NCBI RefSeq assembly: GCF_004028155.1
Contig: NZ_SBII01000005.1
Coordinates: 217,329 to 281,328 of the forward strand
DNA: 64,000 bases
Direction of reading: 5' to 3'
DNA from: Flavobacterium cerinum
GTDB taxonomy: Bacteria > Bacteroidota > Bacteroidia > Flavobacteriales > Flavobacteriaceae
The position numbers and the translations under genes are program-made. Below, one piece after another: positions 28,298 to 36,323 of this stretch. Every line of letters starts with the position of its first letter. The stretch's first letter is position 1. The notes under the pieces are model-generated. The model was not told where the DNA came from. It was given only the letters and a program-made list of their open reading frames with translations, and did no database searches.

Positions 28298-29982
28298 TGG
28301 AACAAAGAAAACAAAAAAACCTTAAGCAGCTTATCGTTACACTGGTAGTTTTACTTGTAGTAAATTTTGCAGGTAACTATTATTTTAAGCGATTTGACCT
28401 TACACATGATAAGCGTTATACCTTATCAAGCACTACCTTAGATATCATTGGCGATGTTCAGGAGCCTTTGTATATCGATGTATTTTTAGAAGGGCAGTTT
28501 CCAGGGGAATTTAAAAGACTGCAGGACGAAACAAGACAGCTTCTTGAAGAATTCCATGCAGCAAACCCAAACATCATATTCCAGTTCACTAATCCTTTAG
28601 AAGACGAAAAAGGACGTGATCAGGCCATGCAGGAACTTTATAAATTAGGTATGACACCTATCAATGTAACAGTTGACGATAAAGGCAAGCAGTCTCAGGA
28701 AATGGTTTTCCCATGGGCTTTAGCTAACTATGGTAAAAAAACGGTTAAAATTCCATTACTTAAAAATTTAATGGGTGCTTCAACCGCAGAGAAAGTCGTA
28801 AGTTCTGTGCAACATTTAGAATATGCACTTGTAGATGCTATAAATAAAGTAACTAAAGAAAAAGAGAAAAAAGTAGCTATTATAAAAGGCAATGGTGAAA
28901 TGCATGATCTTTTAATGGGAGACTTCATTAAACAAATACGCGAAAGCTATTACATAGGTCCGTTTACACTGGATTCAGTAGCCAAAAGTCCGCAACGTAC
29001 TTTAGAATCTCTTAAAGGTTATGACCTGGCCATAATCACAAAGCCCACAGAAGCTTTCTCCGAAGACGAAAAAGAAGTATTGGATCAATACATCATTAAT
29101 GGTGGTAAAACCCTATGGATGATCGATGCTGTACAAATAGAAATGGACAGTCTTTATAATGCTACAGGCTCTACCTTAGCCTTTCCACGAGATCTAAATC
29201 TTAATGATATGTTCTTTAAATACGGTTTCAGGATAAATCCTGATCTTATTAAAGACGAAATGGCTACACCACTTAAATTGGCTTCGGGTGAAGAAGGCAG
29301 TGCAACACAATACCAGGAGCACTTATGGAAATTTGCTCCATTTGTATATCCAGAATCAGACAACCCGATCGTTAAAAACATGAGCGGTATTAAATTTGAT
29401 TTTGCGAATGGTATCGATACCCTTAAAAATGGTATCAAAAAAACGGTATTATTACGTTCGTCTGAACTATCCAAAAAAGTTGGTACACCTGTAGAAGTCA
29501 GACTAGATATGGTGACCGAAGAATTTAACCCTAAAAACTATCTGACTAAAGGTTTTATACCAATGGCAGTACTGTTAGAAGGTAAATTTCATTCTGCTTT
29601 CGAGAACCGTGTTCTTCCGTTTAAAGATCCTACATATAAAACAGAAGGTAAAGCCGGAAAAATGATCGTTATTGCCGACGGTGACATTGTAAAAAACCAG
29701 TTGGATCAAAATTATCAGCCTCTTGAATTGGGTTACGATAAATGGACCAAGAATTTTTATGACAACAAAGGTTTCCTTATGAATTGCGTAAATTACCTGC
29801 TCGATGATAACGGACTTATTAACATCCGAAGCAAGGATGTAGACCTCCCATTATTAGATAAACAAAAGGTCTATGATAATTATTCAACCGCGCAGTTTAT
29901 AACTATCGGATTACCAATAGTCATTTTAGTAATATTCGGAATACTGTTTACATACCTTAGAAAAAGGAAATATTCTAAATAG
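28297..29982 (+). CDS. gldG: Gliding motility ABC transporter substrate-binding-like subunit GldG
   Basis: This 561-residue protein has an N-terminal membrane anchor (about 12-27), a large periplasmic domain of the GldG/ABC-type uncharacterised family (RFDLTHDKRYTLSSTT is its opening) and a C-terminal membrane helix (about 532-552) before RKRKYSK. The TAATG junction shows translational coupling to gldF. It completes the GldFG membrane part of the gliding transporter. Confidence 0.95.
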   Translation: MEQRKQKNLKQLIVTLVVLLVVNFAGNYYFKRFDLTHDKRYTLSSTTLDIIGDVQEPLYIDVFLEGQFPGEFKRLQDETRQLLEEFHAANPNIIFQFTNPLEDEKGRDQAMQELYKLGMTPINVTVDDKGKQSQEMVFPWALANYGKKTVKIPLLKNLMGASTAEKVVSSVQHLEYALVDAINKVTKEKEKKVAIIKGNGEMHDLLMGDFIKQIRESYYIGPFTLDSVAKSPQRTLESLKGYDLAIITKPTEAFSEDEKEVLDQYIINGGKTLWMIDAVQIEMDSLYNATGSTLAFPRDLNLNDMFFKYGFRINPDLIKDEMATPLKLASGEEGSATQYQEHLWKFAPFVYPESDNPIVKNMSGIKFDFANGIDTLKNGIKKTVLLRSSELSKKVGTPVEVRLDMVTEEFNPKNYLTKGFIPMAVLLEGKFHSAFENRVLPFKDPTYKTEGKAGKMIVIADGDIVKNQLDQNYQPLELGYDKWTKNFYDNKGFLMNCVNYLLDDNGLINIRSKDVDLPLLDKQKVYDNYSTAQFITIGLPIVILVIFGILFTYLRKRKYSK

Positions 29983-29997
29983 TGTTAATAAAAAATG

Positions 29998-30029
29998 TTG
30001 CACTATTCCATTTGATTACGATATATTTG
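29998..30029 (+). promoter_or_regulatory. dnaN promoter, -33 TTG and -7 TATATTTG
   Basis: TTG at 29998-30000 and TATATTTG at 30022-30029 are separated by 21 bases, a good match to the Bacteroidota sigma-ABfr consensus. The start codon of dnaN follows 48 bases later. Confidence 0.6.
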
Positions 30030-30077
30030 TGAAACGTAAAATCTTTTGGTTTTGCAATTAAATAAACAAAAAACAAG

Positions 30078-31196
30078 ATGAAATTTATAGTATCCAGTTC
30101 ATATTTGCTAAAACAACTGCAAGTACTAGGAAGTGTTATCAACAGCAGTAATACACTGCCTATACTTGATAACTTCCTTTTTGAATTAGACAATACTGAA
30201 TTAAAAGTATCAGCTTCCGATTTGGAGACCACAATGTCTGCTACACTAGAAATTGATTCGGAAAGTAAAGGAAGCGTTGCAGTACCTGCTAAACTATTGC
30301 TTGAAACTTTAAAAACGTTTCCTGAACAGCCGCTTACTTTCACTGTAGAAGACAACAATACAATAGAGATAAGCTCTAACTCTGGTAAATATGCATTAGC
30401 ATATGCTTCTGGAGATGAATTTCCCAAAGCCGTAACGCTTGAAGATCCTTCATTTACATTAGTACCTGCCGACGTTTTAGCTACTGCAGTTAGCAAAACC
30501 ATTTTTGCTGCAGGTAATGATGATCTACGTCCGGTTATGTCTGGGGTATTTTTTCAATTCTCTCCTGAAGGACTTATTTTTGTAGCCACAGATGCTCACA
30601 AACTGGTTAAGTATTCAAGAACAGACGTGAAAGCTTCTCAAGTAGCCGATTTCATTATGCCTAAGAAACCACTTACCATTCTTAAAGGTATCCTTGGTTC
30701 ATCTGATGCTGAGATCAAAATTGAATACAACGATTCAAATGCAACTTTCTCTTTTGATAACTATGTATTAACATGCCGACTTATAGATGGTAAATACCCA
30801 AACTATGAGGCTGTAATACCTAAAGAGAATCCTAATAAATTATTGATCAGTAGAGCACAGATTTTAAGTTCTGTTCGTCGTGTGGCTATTTTCTCAAATA
30901 AGACTACCCACCAGATACGCCTTAAAATTGCAGGAACTGAATTAAATATTTCCGCTGAAGATATTGACTACTCAAACAAGGCTGAAGAGCGTTTGACATG
31001 TGATTATCAGGGAGACGATATGCAGATAGGTTTTAACTCACGTTTCCTTACTGAAATGCTTACAAATTTGCAGAGTGACGAAATAATGCTTGAAATGTCA
31101 TTACCTAACCGTGCTGGTATCCTTACTCCGGTAGACGGTCTTGACGAAGGTGAAACTGTTACTATGCTTGTTATGCCGGTAATGCTTAACAATTAA
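30078..31196 (+). CDS. dnaN: DNA polymerase III sliding clamp (beta subunit)
   Basis: The 372-residue clamp begins MKFIVSSSYLLKQLQVLGSVI and carries the three repeated clamp folds; VMSGVFFQF in the second and the C-terminal MLVMPVML that helps form the hydrophobic peptide-binding groove are typical. The protein encircles DNA and tethers Pol III, MutS and other partners. In this genome dnaN is not beside dnaA but follows gldFG, as in other Flavobacteria. It has its own promoter and terminator. Confidence 0.96.
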   Translation: MKFIVSSSYLLKQLQVLGSVINSSNTLPILDNFLFELDNTELKVSASDLETTMSATLEIDSESKGSVAVPAKLLLETLKTFPEQPLTFTVEDNNTIEISSNSGKYALAYASGDEFPKAVTLEDPSFTLVPADVLATAVSKTIFAAGNDDLRPVMSGVFFQFSPEGLIFVATDAHKLVKYSRTDVKASQVADFIMPKKPLTILKGILGSSDAEIKIEYNDSNATFSFDNYVLTCRLIDGKYPNYEAVIPKENPNKLLISRAQILSSVRRVAIFSNKTTHQIRLKIAGTELNISAEDIDYSNKAEERLTCDYQGDDMQIGFNSRFLTEMLTNLQSDEIMLEMSLPNRAGILTPVDGLDEGETVTMLVMPVMLNN

Positions 31197-31226
31197 ACAC
31201 GCTATTTAATCAACCCTTTTTATACT

Positions 31227-31256
31227 AAAAACCACAGTTTTATACTGTGGTTTTTT
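31227..31256. terminator. Bidirectional terminator between dnaN and the MutS-like gene
   Basis: AAAAACCACAGT-TTTAT-ACTGTGGTTTTTT is a perfect stem with a T-run in both directions. Confidence 0.92.
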
Positions 31257-31281
31257 ACGTTTTAGCAGTCAATAAAAAGAA

Positions 31282-33054
31282 TTATATAACCCCCATTTTC
31301 TCCATAAGAAAAGTGGCACTTTTATTACGACAGATACCGTCGCGAAGCTGATAATCAAAATAGAGTTCATTATCTACAATTTTGGCTTCAAAGCAACGAT
31401 TTACCAAACTATGAGGATATTCTCCAACTATATTACAAACTTCAATGTCATGAGTTGCTATAGCTCCCGTAGCTTTAAGGGCTATCATTTTCTTAACTAC
31501 CTTAATTGTACCCGTTCTTTTGTCATCAGAGTTTGTTCCTCGCAAAATTTCATCAAGTAATACAAAAGCATGTTGATCCTGTAATTTATCCATAATATAC
31601 CTAAGACGCTTGATTTCGGCAAAGAAATAAGATTCACTATCAGATAAAGAATCTGACAATCGCATAGAAACCAATACAGGTAATGGATGTATATCTGCAT
31701 TAGAAGCACAAACCGGTGCCCCTGCTCCTGCTAATACCATATTGATACCCAAACTACGTAAAAAAGTACTTTTACCCGACATATTTGAACCTGTAAGGAT
31801 CATGAAGTCTGAATTGAAACTAATATCGTTTCCAATACGATTTTCTTTTTTAAGTAAAGGATGAGCAATATTTCTAAATGCAACAATATAGTTTGTATTG
31901 AGGTTCGGGAAAATAAAATCCCCATTGTTATAATATAAGTTACCAAAACTACTTAAGGATTCAACCTCTGCAATAATATCAAGCCATAGTGCAACATTTT
32001 GCTCATTATTCTTTTTCCATTTATACAATGCGTTAAGGGAATGAAAATGATAAAGCATTATACCATTAAGAAATATTGCGCCTAATGCATTATCAATACT
32101 GTCTAATCTGGAAAATAATGATGCTAATTCTTTAATGTGCCCGCTGGCAGACTTCCCTCCTGTTACAAGATTTTTTTTAAGTAGTTGAAGTTTTTTACTA
32201 GTAAATTTTTCATTCTCTAACTGCTCTATAATCAATCCATAATGATGGATTATGTCATGTATTTCTGTAGTATGTTTCACTTCATTCTTTATAAGCTTTA
32301 AATAACTTAATAGAAAAAGAAGATTAAATAAAAACAGCCATCCGGCTATTGTCGATAAAGTCTGATTATTGGTTACTAAATAGCTAATTATACAAATTGT
32401 AAGCACAACCGGTATTAGGATACCAATGATAATTGAAACTACCGATAGGGTCTTAGTTTTACTATTTGCCCATGATATAAGTCTTGTATAAACAGCAAGA
32501 TTATCTTTTCGGGCTTTACCTAGTGCCATGATCTCCTGTCTTAATTCAGGCTTAGAAGCAAGTTCTTTTACAGCATCCTGATTAAGTATTATTTCCTCAT
32601 CTGAAAGAATACTTTGAAGCAATTCAGCTAACTTTTCATTACCCTTATAGGTTTGAGTGCGGTTTATATTATGAAATAATGAACGCTGCCCAAATATATC
32701 AAGATCGTGTGAGTAAGGATGTCTAAAATCTACAAATTCCGCTCCATCTTCAAAAGGAATTATTTTTCCTTCCAGATAGGCTATTTCATCTGAATTAATT
32801 TTTACAAGTGTGGCTGCTCTAAGTTTTTTTTGATGTACCAGAGCATGACGCTTCATAAGCAATAAAAAAAGAATAAAACAGATAGCCATAAGACTAAATT
32901 GTAAGGTTGACTTTTCTGGTTGGATACTATAGTAACCTAAAATAATAAAAGCAACAGCTATTAATAGCCTTGAGGCACTAATTATATTGTATCTAAAATT
33001 TAGTTTTTTAAGTTCAAGCTGAAAAGTTTCCTTACGATTTTTGTAGAATTCCAT
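31282..33054 (-). CDS. MutS-related ATPase with membrane segments
   Basis: The 590-residue protein ends in a MutS domain V ATPase: Walker A GSNMSGKSTFLRSLG (about 425-440), then a DEILRGTNSDDK Walker B and ATHDIEV. It lacks the mismatch-recognition domain. Instead the N-terminal half has two pairs of hydrophobic helices (about 25-65 and 205-260), predicting membrane attachment, with a MutS III-like lever region between. This membrane MutS paralogue recurs in Bacteroidota and is annotated as a DNA mismatch repair protein, but a role in mismatch repair is unproven. It is monocistronic. Confidence 0.85.
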   Translation of the reverse strand: MEFYKNRKETFQLELKKLNFRYNIISASRLLIAVAFIILGYYSIQPEKSTLQFSLMAICFILFLLLMKRHALVHQKKLRAATLVKINSDEIAYLEGKIIPFEDGAEFVDFRHPYSHDLDIFGQRSLFHNINRTQTYKGNEKLAELLQSILSDEEIILNQDAVKELASKPELRQEIMALGKARKDNLAVYTRLISWANSKTKTLSVVSIIIGILIPVVLTICIISYLVTNNQTLSTIAGWLFLFNLLFLLSYLKLIKNEVKHTTEIHDIIHHYGLIIEQLENEKFTSKKLQLLKKNLVTGGKSASGHIKELASLFSRLDSIDNALGAIFLNGIMLYHFHSLNALYKWKKNNEQNVALWLDIIAEVESLSSFGNLYYNNGDFIFPNLNTNYIVAFRNIAHPLLKKENRIGNDISFNSDFMILTGSNMSGKSTFLRSLGINMVLAGAGAPVCASNADIHPLPVLVSMRLSDSLSDSESYFFAEIKRLRYIMDKLQDQHAFVLLDEILRGTNSDDKRTGTIKVVKKMIALKATGAIATHDIEVCNIVGEYPHSLVNRCFEAKIVDNELYFDYQLRDGICRNKSATFLMEKMGVI

Positions 33055-33081
33055 ATTTTAGGCAAAAGAACAAATATAGCA

Positions 33082-33106
33082 TAAAAAAATCCTGCCGAAG
33101 CAGGAT
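33082..33106 (-). terminator. Terminator of the universal stress protein gene
   Basis: ATCCTGC-CGAA-GCAGGAT is followed on the minus strand by seven Ts. It starts only a few bases after the stop codon. Confidence 0.85.
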
Positions 33107-33109
33107 ATA

Positions 33110-33946
33110 CTAGCCTTCATGAAACACCAACAGCGGTATTTTAGTGTGATAAGCCATCTTTTTCGTAAGGCTTCTATGGAAAAGACTTTCAAAAAAACCT
33201 CTTTTATGAGTACGCATTACTAATAGTCCTACTCTTTGATTTTCAGCAAAATCAAGTATCGTCTGTTCAATATGATCTCCATCAATATTAAAGAAATCAA
33301 TATTTTCATCACGATAAAATATTTTCCATTCATTTATTCTTTCGTCAATATCAGCAGGATCATCAGGATTCTTAACATATAAACAAGCTACATTCGCTTT
33401 AAACTTACGAGCAATATCAAGAGTTTTAGTCAGCGCATCGTTGTCTTTATCCTTGTACTGTGTGGTAAAAGCTATATTTTTAATTGGGTGGTATTCTGCC
33501 TCTGCTGGAATACCTAATACAGGCACCTTTGCATTAGCAATTACTGAAGCGGTAGATGAACCTAAAAATGTTTCTTTAAGCCCGGTTGCTCCTTTAGTCC
33601 CCATTACTATAAGGTCTATTTTTTCATCAATACATACTTTATTTATATTGTAAACAAGGTCACCGTATAAAAGGATATTCCTCATCTTCACATGCCCTAA
33701 GTTTCTTCTTTCAGCCATTAGATGAAGTTCAGGTAATTCTTCTCTAAAGCTTTCAAACTGGTTCATTTCTACAATGTCAAAGATTTCTTTAGTAGATTCC
33801 GGTAATGTAGGTGTTTCTACAATAGGCAAATCATATACATGAAGAATTACAAGTTCTGCATCAAAAGAGTCGGCAAACCGAAGCGCATAGATAAATGCTG
33901 TATTAGCTGCTTCAGAAAAATCAGTAGGGAAAAGTATTTGTTTCAT
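33110..33946 (-). CDS. Universal stress protein with two UspA domains
   Basis: The 278 residues form two tandem UspA domains (about 1-147 and 150-278). The first opens KQILFPTDFSEAANTAF and ends with the ATP-binding glycine pattern GTKGATGLKETFLGSSTASV. The second is more diverged (LLVMRTHKRGFFESLFHRS). Tandem USPs are cytoplasmic nucleotide-binding stress proteins. It is divergent from mnmE and has its own terminator. Confidence 0.9.
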   Translation of the reverse strand: MKQILFPTDFSEAANTAFIYALRFADSFDAELVILHVYDLPIVETPTLPESTKEIFDIVEMNQFESFREELPELHLMAERRNLGHVKMRNILLYGDLVYNINKVCIDEKIDLIVMGTKGATGLKETFLGSSTASVIANAKVPVLGIPAEAEYHPIKNIAFTTQYKDKDNDALTKTLDIARKFKANVACLYVKNPDDPADIDERINEWKIFYRDENIDFFNIDGDHIEQTILDFAENQRVGLLVMRTHKRGFFESLFHRSLTKKMAYHTKIPLLVFHEG

Positions 33947-34105
33947 GGCATATAGAACTCAAGGATTATTAGGTTAAAGTTACAAAAAAGTATGAATTTT
34001 TCTTACCTAATTGTACAGATGTTAACATAAAAATAATTTTTAATTATTAAATCCGGGACTAGAAAACACTAAAGTACCAATTAATGCCAACTGAATTCTA
34101 AATGC

Positions 34106-34113
34106 TATCTTTG
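34106..34113 (+). promoter_or_regulatory. Putative -7 box for mnmE
   Basis: TATCTTTG matches TAnnTTTG, 14 bases before the mnmE ATG. No strong -33 box is visible. Confidence 0.45.
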
Positions 34114-34127
34114 CAAAAAGAATTTCA

Positions 34128-35516
34128 ATGATTCCACAGGATACTATTGTTGCATTAGCCACCCCTTCTGGTTCAGGTGCAATTGCTATTATACGAATTT
34201 CCGGTAAAGATGCTATCACTATTGCAGCAAGTGTATTTACTTCTATCAAAGGTAAAGATATTACAACCCAAAAAACCCATACGCTGCATTTAGGTCATAT
34301 TACTGATGATAATAAAATATACGATCAAGTCTTATTGTCTCTTTTTAAAGGTACTAATTCATATACAGGTGAAAATACCGTAGAGATTTCGTGCCACGGT
34401 TCAGTATATATACAGCAACAAATTATCCAGTTATTACTTCGTAAAGGCTGTCGCATGGCTAATGCCGGCGAATTTACACTTCGCGCTTTCTTAAATGGAA
34501 AACTTGACCTTTCTCAGGCTGAAGCTGTAGCCGATCTAATAGCATCTGACAATGAAGCATCCCATCAAATTGCCATGCAGCAAATGAGAGGAGGTTTCTC
34601 TAATGAAATTGCAAAGCTACGTGAAGAATTATTAAATTTTGCTTCATTAATAGAACTGGAATTAGACTTTGCAGAAGAAGATGTTGAATTTGCAGATCGT
34701 ACTCAATTTACGGATTTACTGAATCGTATAAATTTTGTATTAAAACGTCTTATTGATTCGTTTGCTGTTGGAAATGTTATCAAAAATGGTATTCCGGTGG
34801 CTATCGTAGGAGAACCAAATGTTGGGAAGTCTACCCTACTTAATGCTTTACTTAATGAAGAACGAGCCATTGTATCAGACATTGCAGGAACAACTCGAGA
34901 TACAATTGAAGATGAACTTGTAATTAATGGAATTGGATTTAGATTTATTGATACTGCCGGCATCAGGGAAACTGAAGATGTTGTAGAAAGTATTGGGATC
35001 CGAAAGACTTTTGAGAAGATGGAACAGGCGCAGGTTGTTGTTTATCTTTTTAATGTCGCACAATTTGGAATTCAGGGATCAGAATTGAAAACTGAAATAG
35101 AAAAGATAAAAAATCAATTTCCGCTTAAGCCCTTAGTCATAATTGGAAATAAAGCTGATAAACTCACAGAAAATCAAAAAAAGGAAGCTTTGGAATTGAT
35201 ACCAGGACTGTTATTAGTATCAGCAAAAGAAAACATTGGCGTAGAAGAATTAAAAGATAAACTTTTATCGTTTGTAAATACAGGTGCATTACGAAATAAT
35301 GAAACTATAGTAACTAATACACGCCATTATGACTCGCTTCTAAAAGCACTTGAAGAAATACAAAAAGTACAATTTGGATTACAATCAGGTATTTCGGCAG
35401 ATCTTATGGCCATTGATATACGACAGGCTCTTTATTACTTTGGTGAAATTACTGGACAGGTTACTAATGATGAATTACTAGGTAATATTTTTGCGAATTT
35501 CTGCATCGGTAAGTAA
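34128..35516 (+). CDS. mnmE: tRNA modification GTPase MnmE
   Basis: MnmE, with MnmG, installs the 5-carboxymethylaminomethyl group on the wobble uridine of certain tRNAs. The 462-residue protein has the N-terminal folate-binding domain (DTIVALATPSGSGAIAIIRI), a helical domain, the inserted G domain (G1 GEPNVGKST near 227-235, DTAG and the G4 motif GNKADK) and the invariant C-terminal FCIGK with the functional cysteine. It is complete, so integration of the element downstream has preserved the reading frame through the stop. Confidence 0.97.
   Translation: MIPQDTIVALATPSGSGAIAIIRISGKDAITIAASVFTSIKGKDITTQKTHTLHLGHITDDNKIYDQVLLSLFKGTNSYTGENTVEISCHGSVYIQQQIIQLLLRKGCRMANAGEFTLRAFLNGKLDLSQAEAVADLIASDNEASHQIAMQQMRGGFSNEIAKLREELLNFASLIELELDFAEEDVEFADRTQFTDLLNRINFVLKRLIDSFAVGNVIKNGIPVAIVGEPNVGKSTLLNALLNEERAIVSDIAGTTRDTIEDELVINGIGFRFIDTAGIRETEDVVESIGIRKTFEKMEQAQVVVYLFNVAQFGIQGSELKTEIEKIKNQFPLKPLVIIGNKADKLTENQKKEALELIPGLLLVSAKENIGVEELKDKLLSFVNTGALRNNETIVTNTRHYDSLLKALEEIQKVQFGLQSGISADLMAIDIRQALYYFGEITGQVTNDELLGNIFANFCIGK
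35499..35516 (+). other. Candidate attachment site (attL core) at the mnmE 3' end
   Basis: TTCTGCATCGGTAAGTAA covers the last six codons of mnmE, stop included. The 3' end of trmE/mnmE is the known integration site of SGI1-type islands, whose 18-base core has nearly this sequence. Here an excisionase-like gene and a tyrosine recombinase follow directly and foreign cargo continues to the right edge. I find no second copy in the window, so the right end would lie beyond it. Confidence 0.6.
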
Positions 35517-35557
35517 CAGCACAAAACAACACAAAATACTCATCTAAAAAATACGTT

Positions 35558-35592
35558 AAATCACTACATATCAATTATGTAGTGATTTTTTT
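35558..35592 (+). terminator. Terminator after mnmE
   Basis: AATCACTACATA and TATGTAGTGATT form a stem followed by seven Ts, 42 bases past the mnmE stop. It probably came with the element. Confidence 0.88.
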
Positions 35593-35633
35593 ATACCCGA
35601 AAATTTCGTTTTATTTGCGCAACTTTGTTCTTA

Positions 35634-35683
35634 TTTGTACCTCCCTTGTACCTCGAAAACGATTTTAACATTAAGGTACAAAT
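35634..35683. repeat. Direct and inverted TTTGTACC repeats
   Basis: TTTGTACCTC (35634-35643) and CTTGTACCTC (35645-35654) are direct repeats 11 bp apart. AAGGTACAAA (35674-35683) is the inverted copy. Together they have the form of arm-type recombinase or regulator sites beside an attachment core. Confidence 0.6.
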
Positions 35684-35700
35684 GACTGGACAAATTATGG

Positions 35701-35756
35701 CACAGTTTGGCACGTCCTGACACATCAGGGCACGCCGGGACACTTTATGACACGCC
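35701..35756. repeat. Six RCAC motifs phased at exactly 10 bp
   Basis: GCAC or ACAC begins at 35701, 35711, 35721, 35731, 35741 and 35751, each preceded by TG or GG. The motifs fall on one face of the helix and end 16 bases before the excisionase-like gene, so a cooperative DNA-binding protein (that product or the recombinase) is the likely reader. Confidence 0.7.
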
Positions 35757-35771
35757 AAATTATAAAACAAG

Positions 35772-36323
35772 ATGAGTTCAAATATCAGGATAGAAAAAGT
35801 ATGCGAATACTGTAGGAAAATATTCATAGCGAAGACTACGAAGACGCGATATTGCGACCTAAAGTGCAATAGCAGGGCCTACAAGGCCATTCAGCGGGAG
35901 GCGAAATTACAGGTCAGCTCACTAACGATGAAAAAAGAGGTCCAGGAATTTGATGCCAGCATTACAAAAAAAGACTTCCTGAGCATTGATGAAGCAGCGA
36001 AGCTTCTCGGTGTTAGCAGAAGGACATTTTACCGCATTATTGACCACGGAGAAATTATAATCAAGAAGCTGGGACGCAGGACCATTGTCAGGAGGTCAGA
36101 TGTGGATACCTATTTCGAATTTCCTGATATAATAATCCCTGACAACAAGCTTCCTGATCTTAATGATTGTTACACCGTCAATGAGATGCATGATAGGTTT
36201 GGTATATCTAATGGAGCTTTATATAATCTTATCAGGAGAGAGCAGATTCCCAGGTTTGTCAAAGGAAGTCATACTTATGTAATTAAAGCTGACATTGAAA
36301 AAGTATTAATGAAGAAGATTTAA
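35772..36323 (+). CDS. Excisionase-like regulator: zinc ribbon plus two HTH domains
   Basis: This 183-residue protein has an N-terminal zinc-knuckle (C-x2-C, then C-x3-C, in VCEYCRKIF and RYCDLKCNSRA, residues about 10-33). A first MerR/excisionase-type HTH follows (about 75-120; FLSIDEAAKLLGVSRRTFYR) and a second, diverged one (about 135-182; YTVNEMHDRFGISNGALYN). Single HTH proteins of this class are recombination directionality factors or regulators in Bacteroidota mobile elements; the doubled arrangement with a zinc module is unusual. The stop overlaps the recombinase start (TAATG), so the two are made together. Confidence 0.75.
   Translation: MSSNIRIEKVCEYCRKIFIAKTTKTRYCDLKCNSRAYKAIQREAKLQVSSLTMKKEVQEFDASITKKDFLSIDEAAKLLGVSRRTFYRIIDHGEIIIKKLGRRTIVRRSDVDTYFEFPDIIIPDNKLPDLNDCYTVNEMHDRFGISNGALYNLIRREQIPRFVKGSHTYVIKADIEKVLMKKI

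Noticed and set aside
35521..35540. ACAAAACAACACAAAA as a CRISPR-like or att repeat
   Set aside because: It is a low-complexity A/C stretch with no further copies; it carries no repeat-spacer structure.
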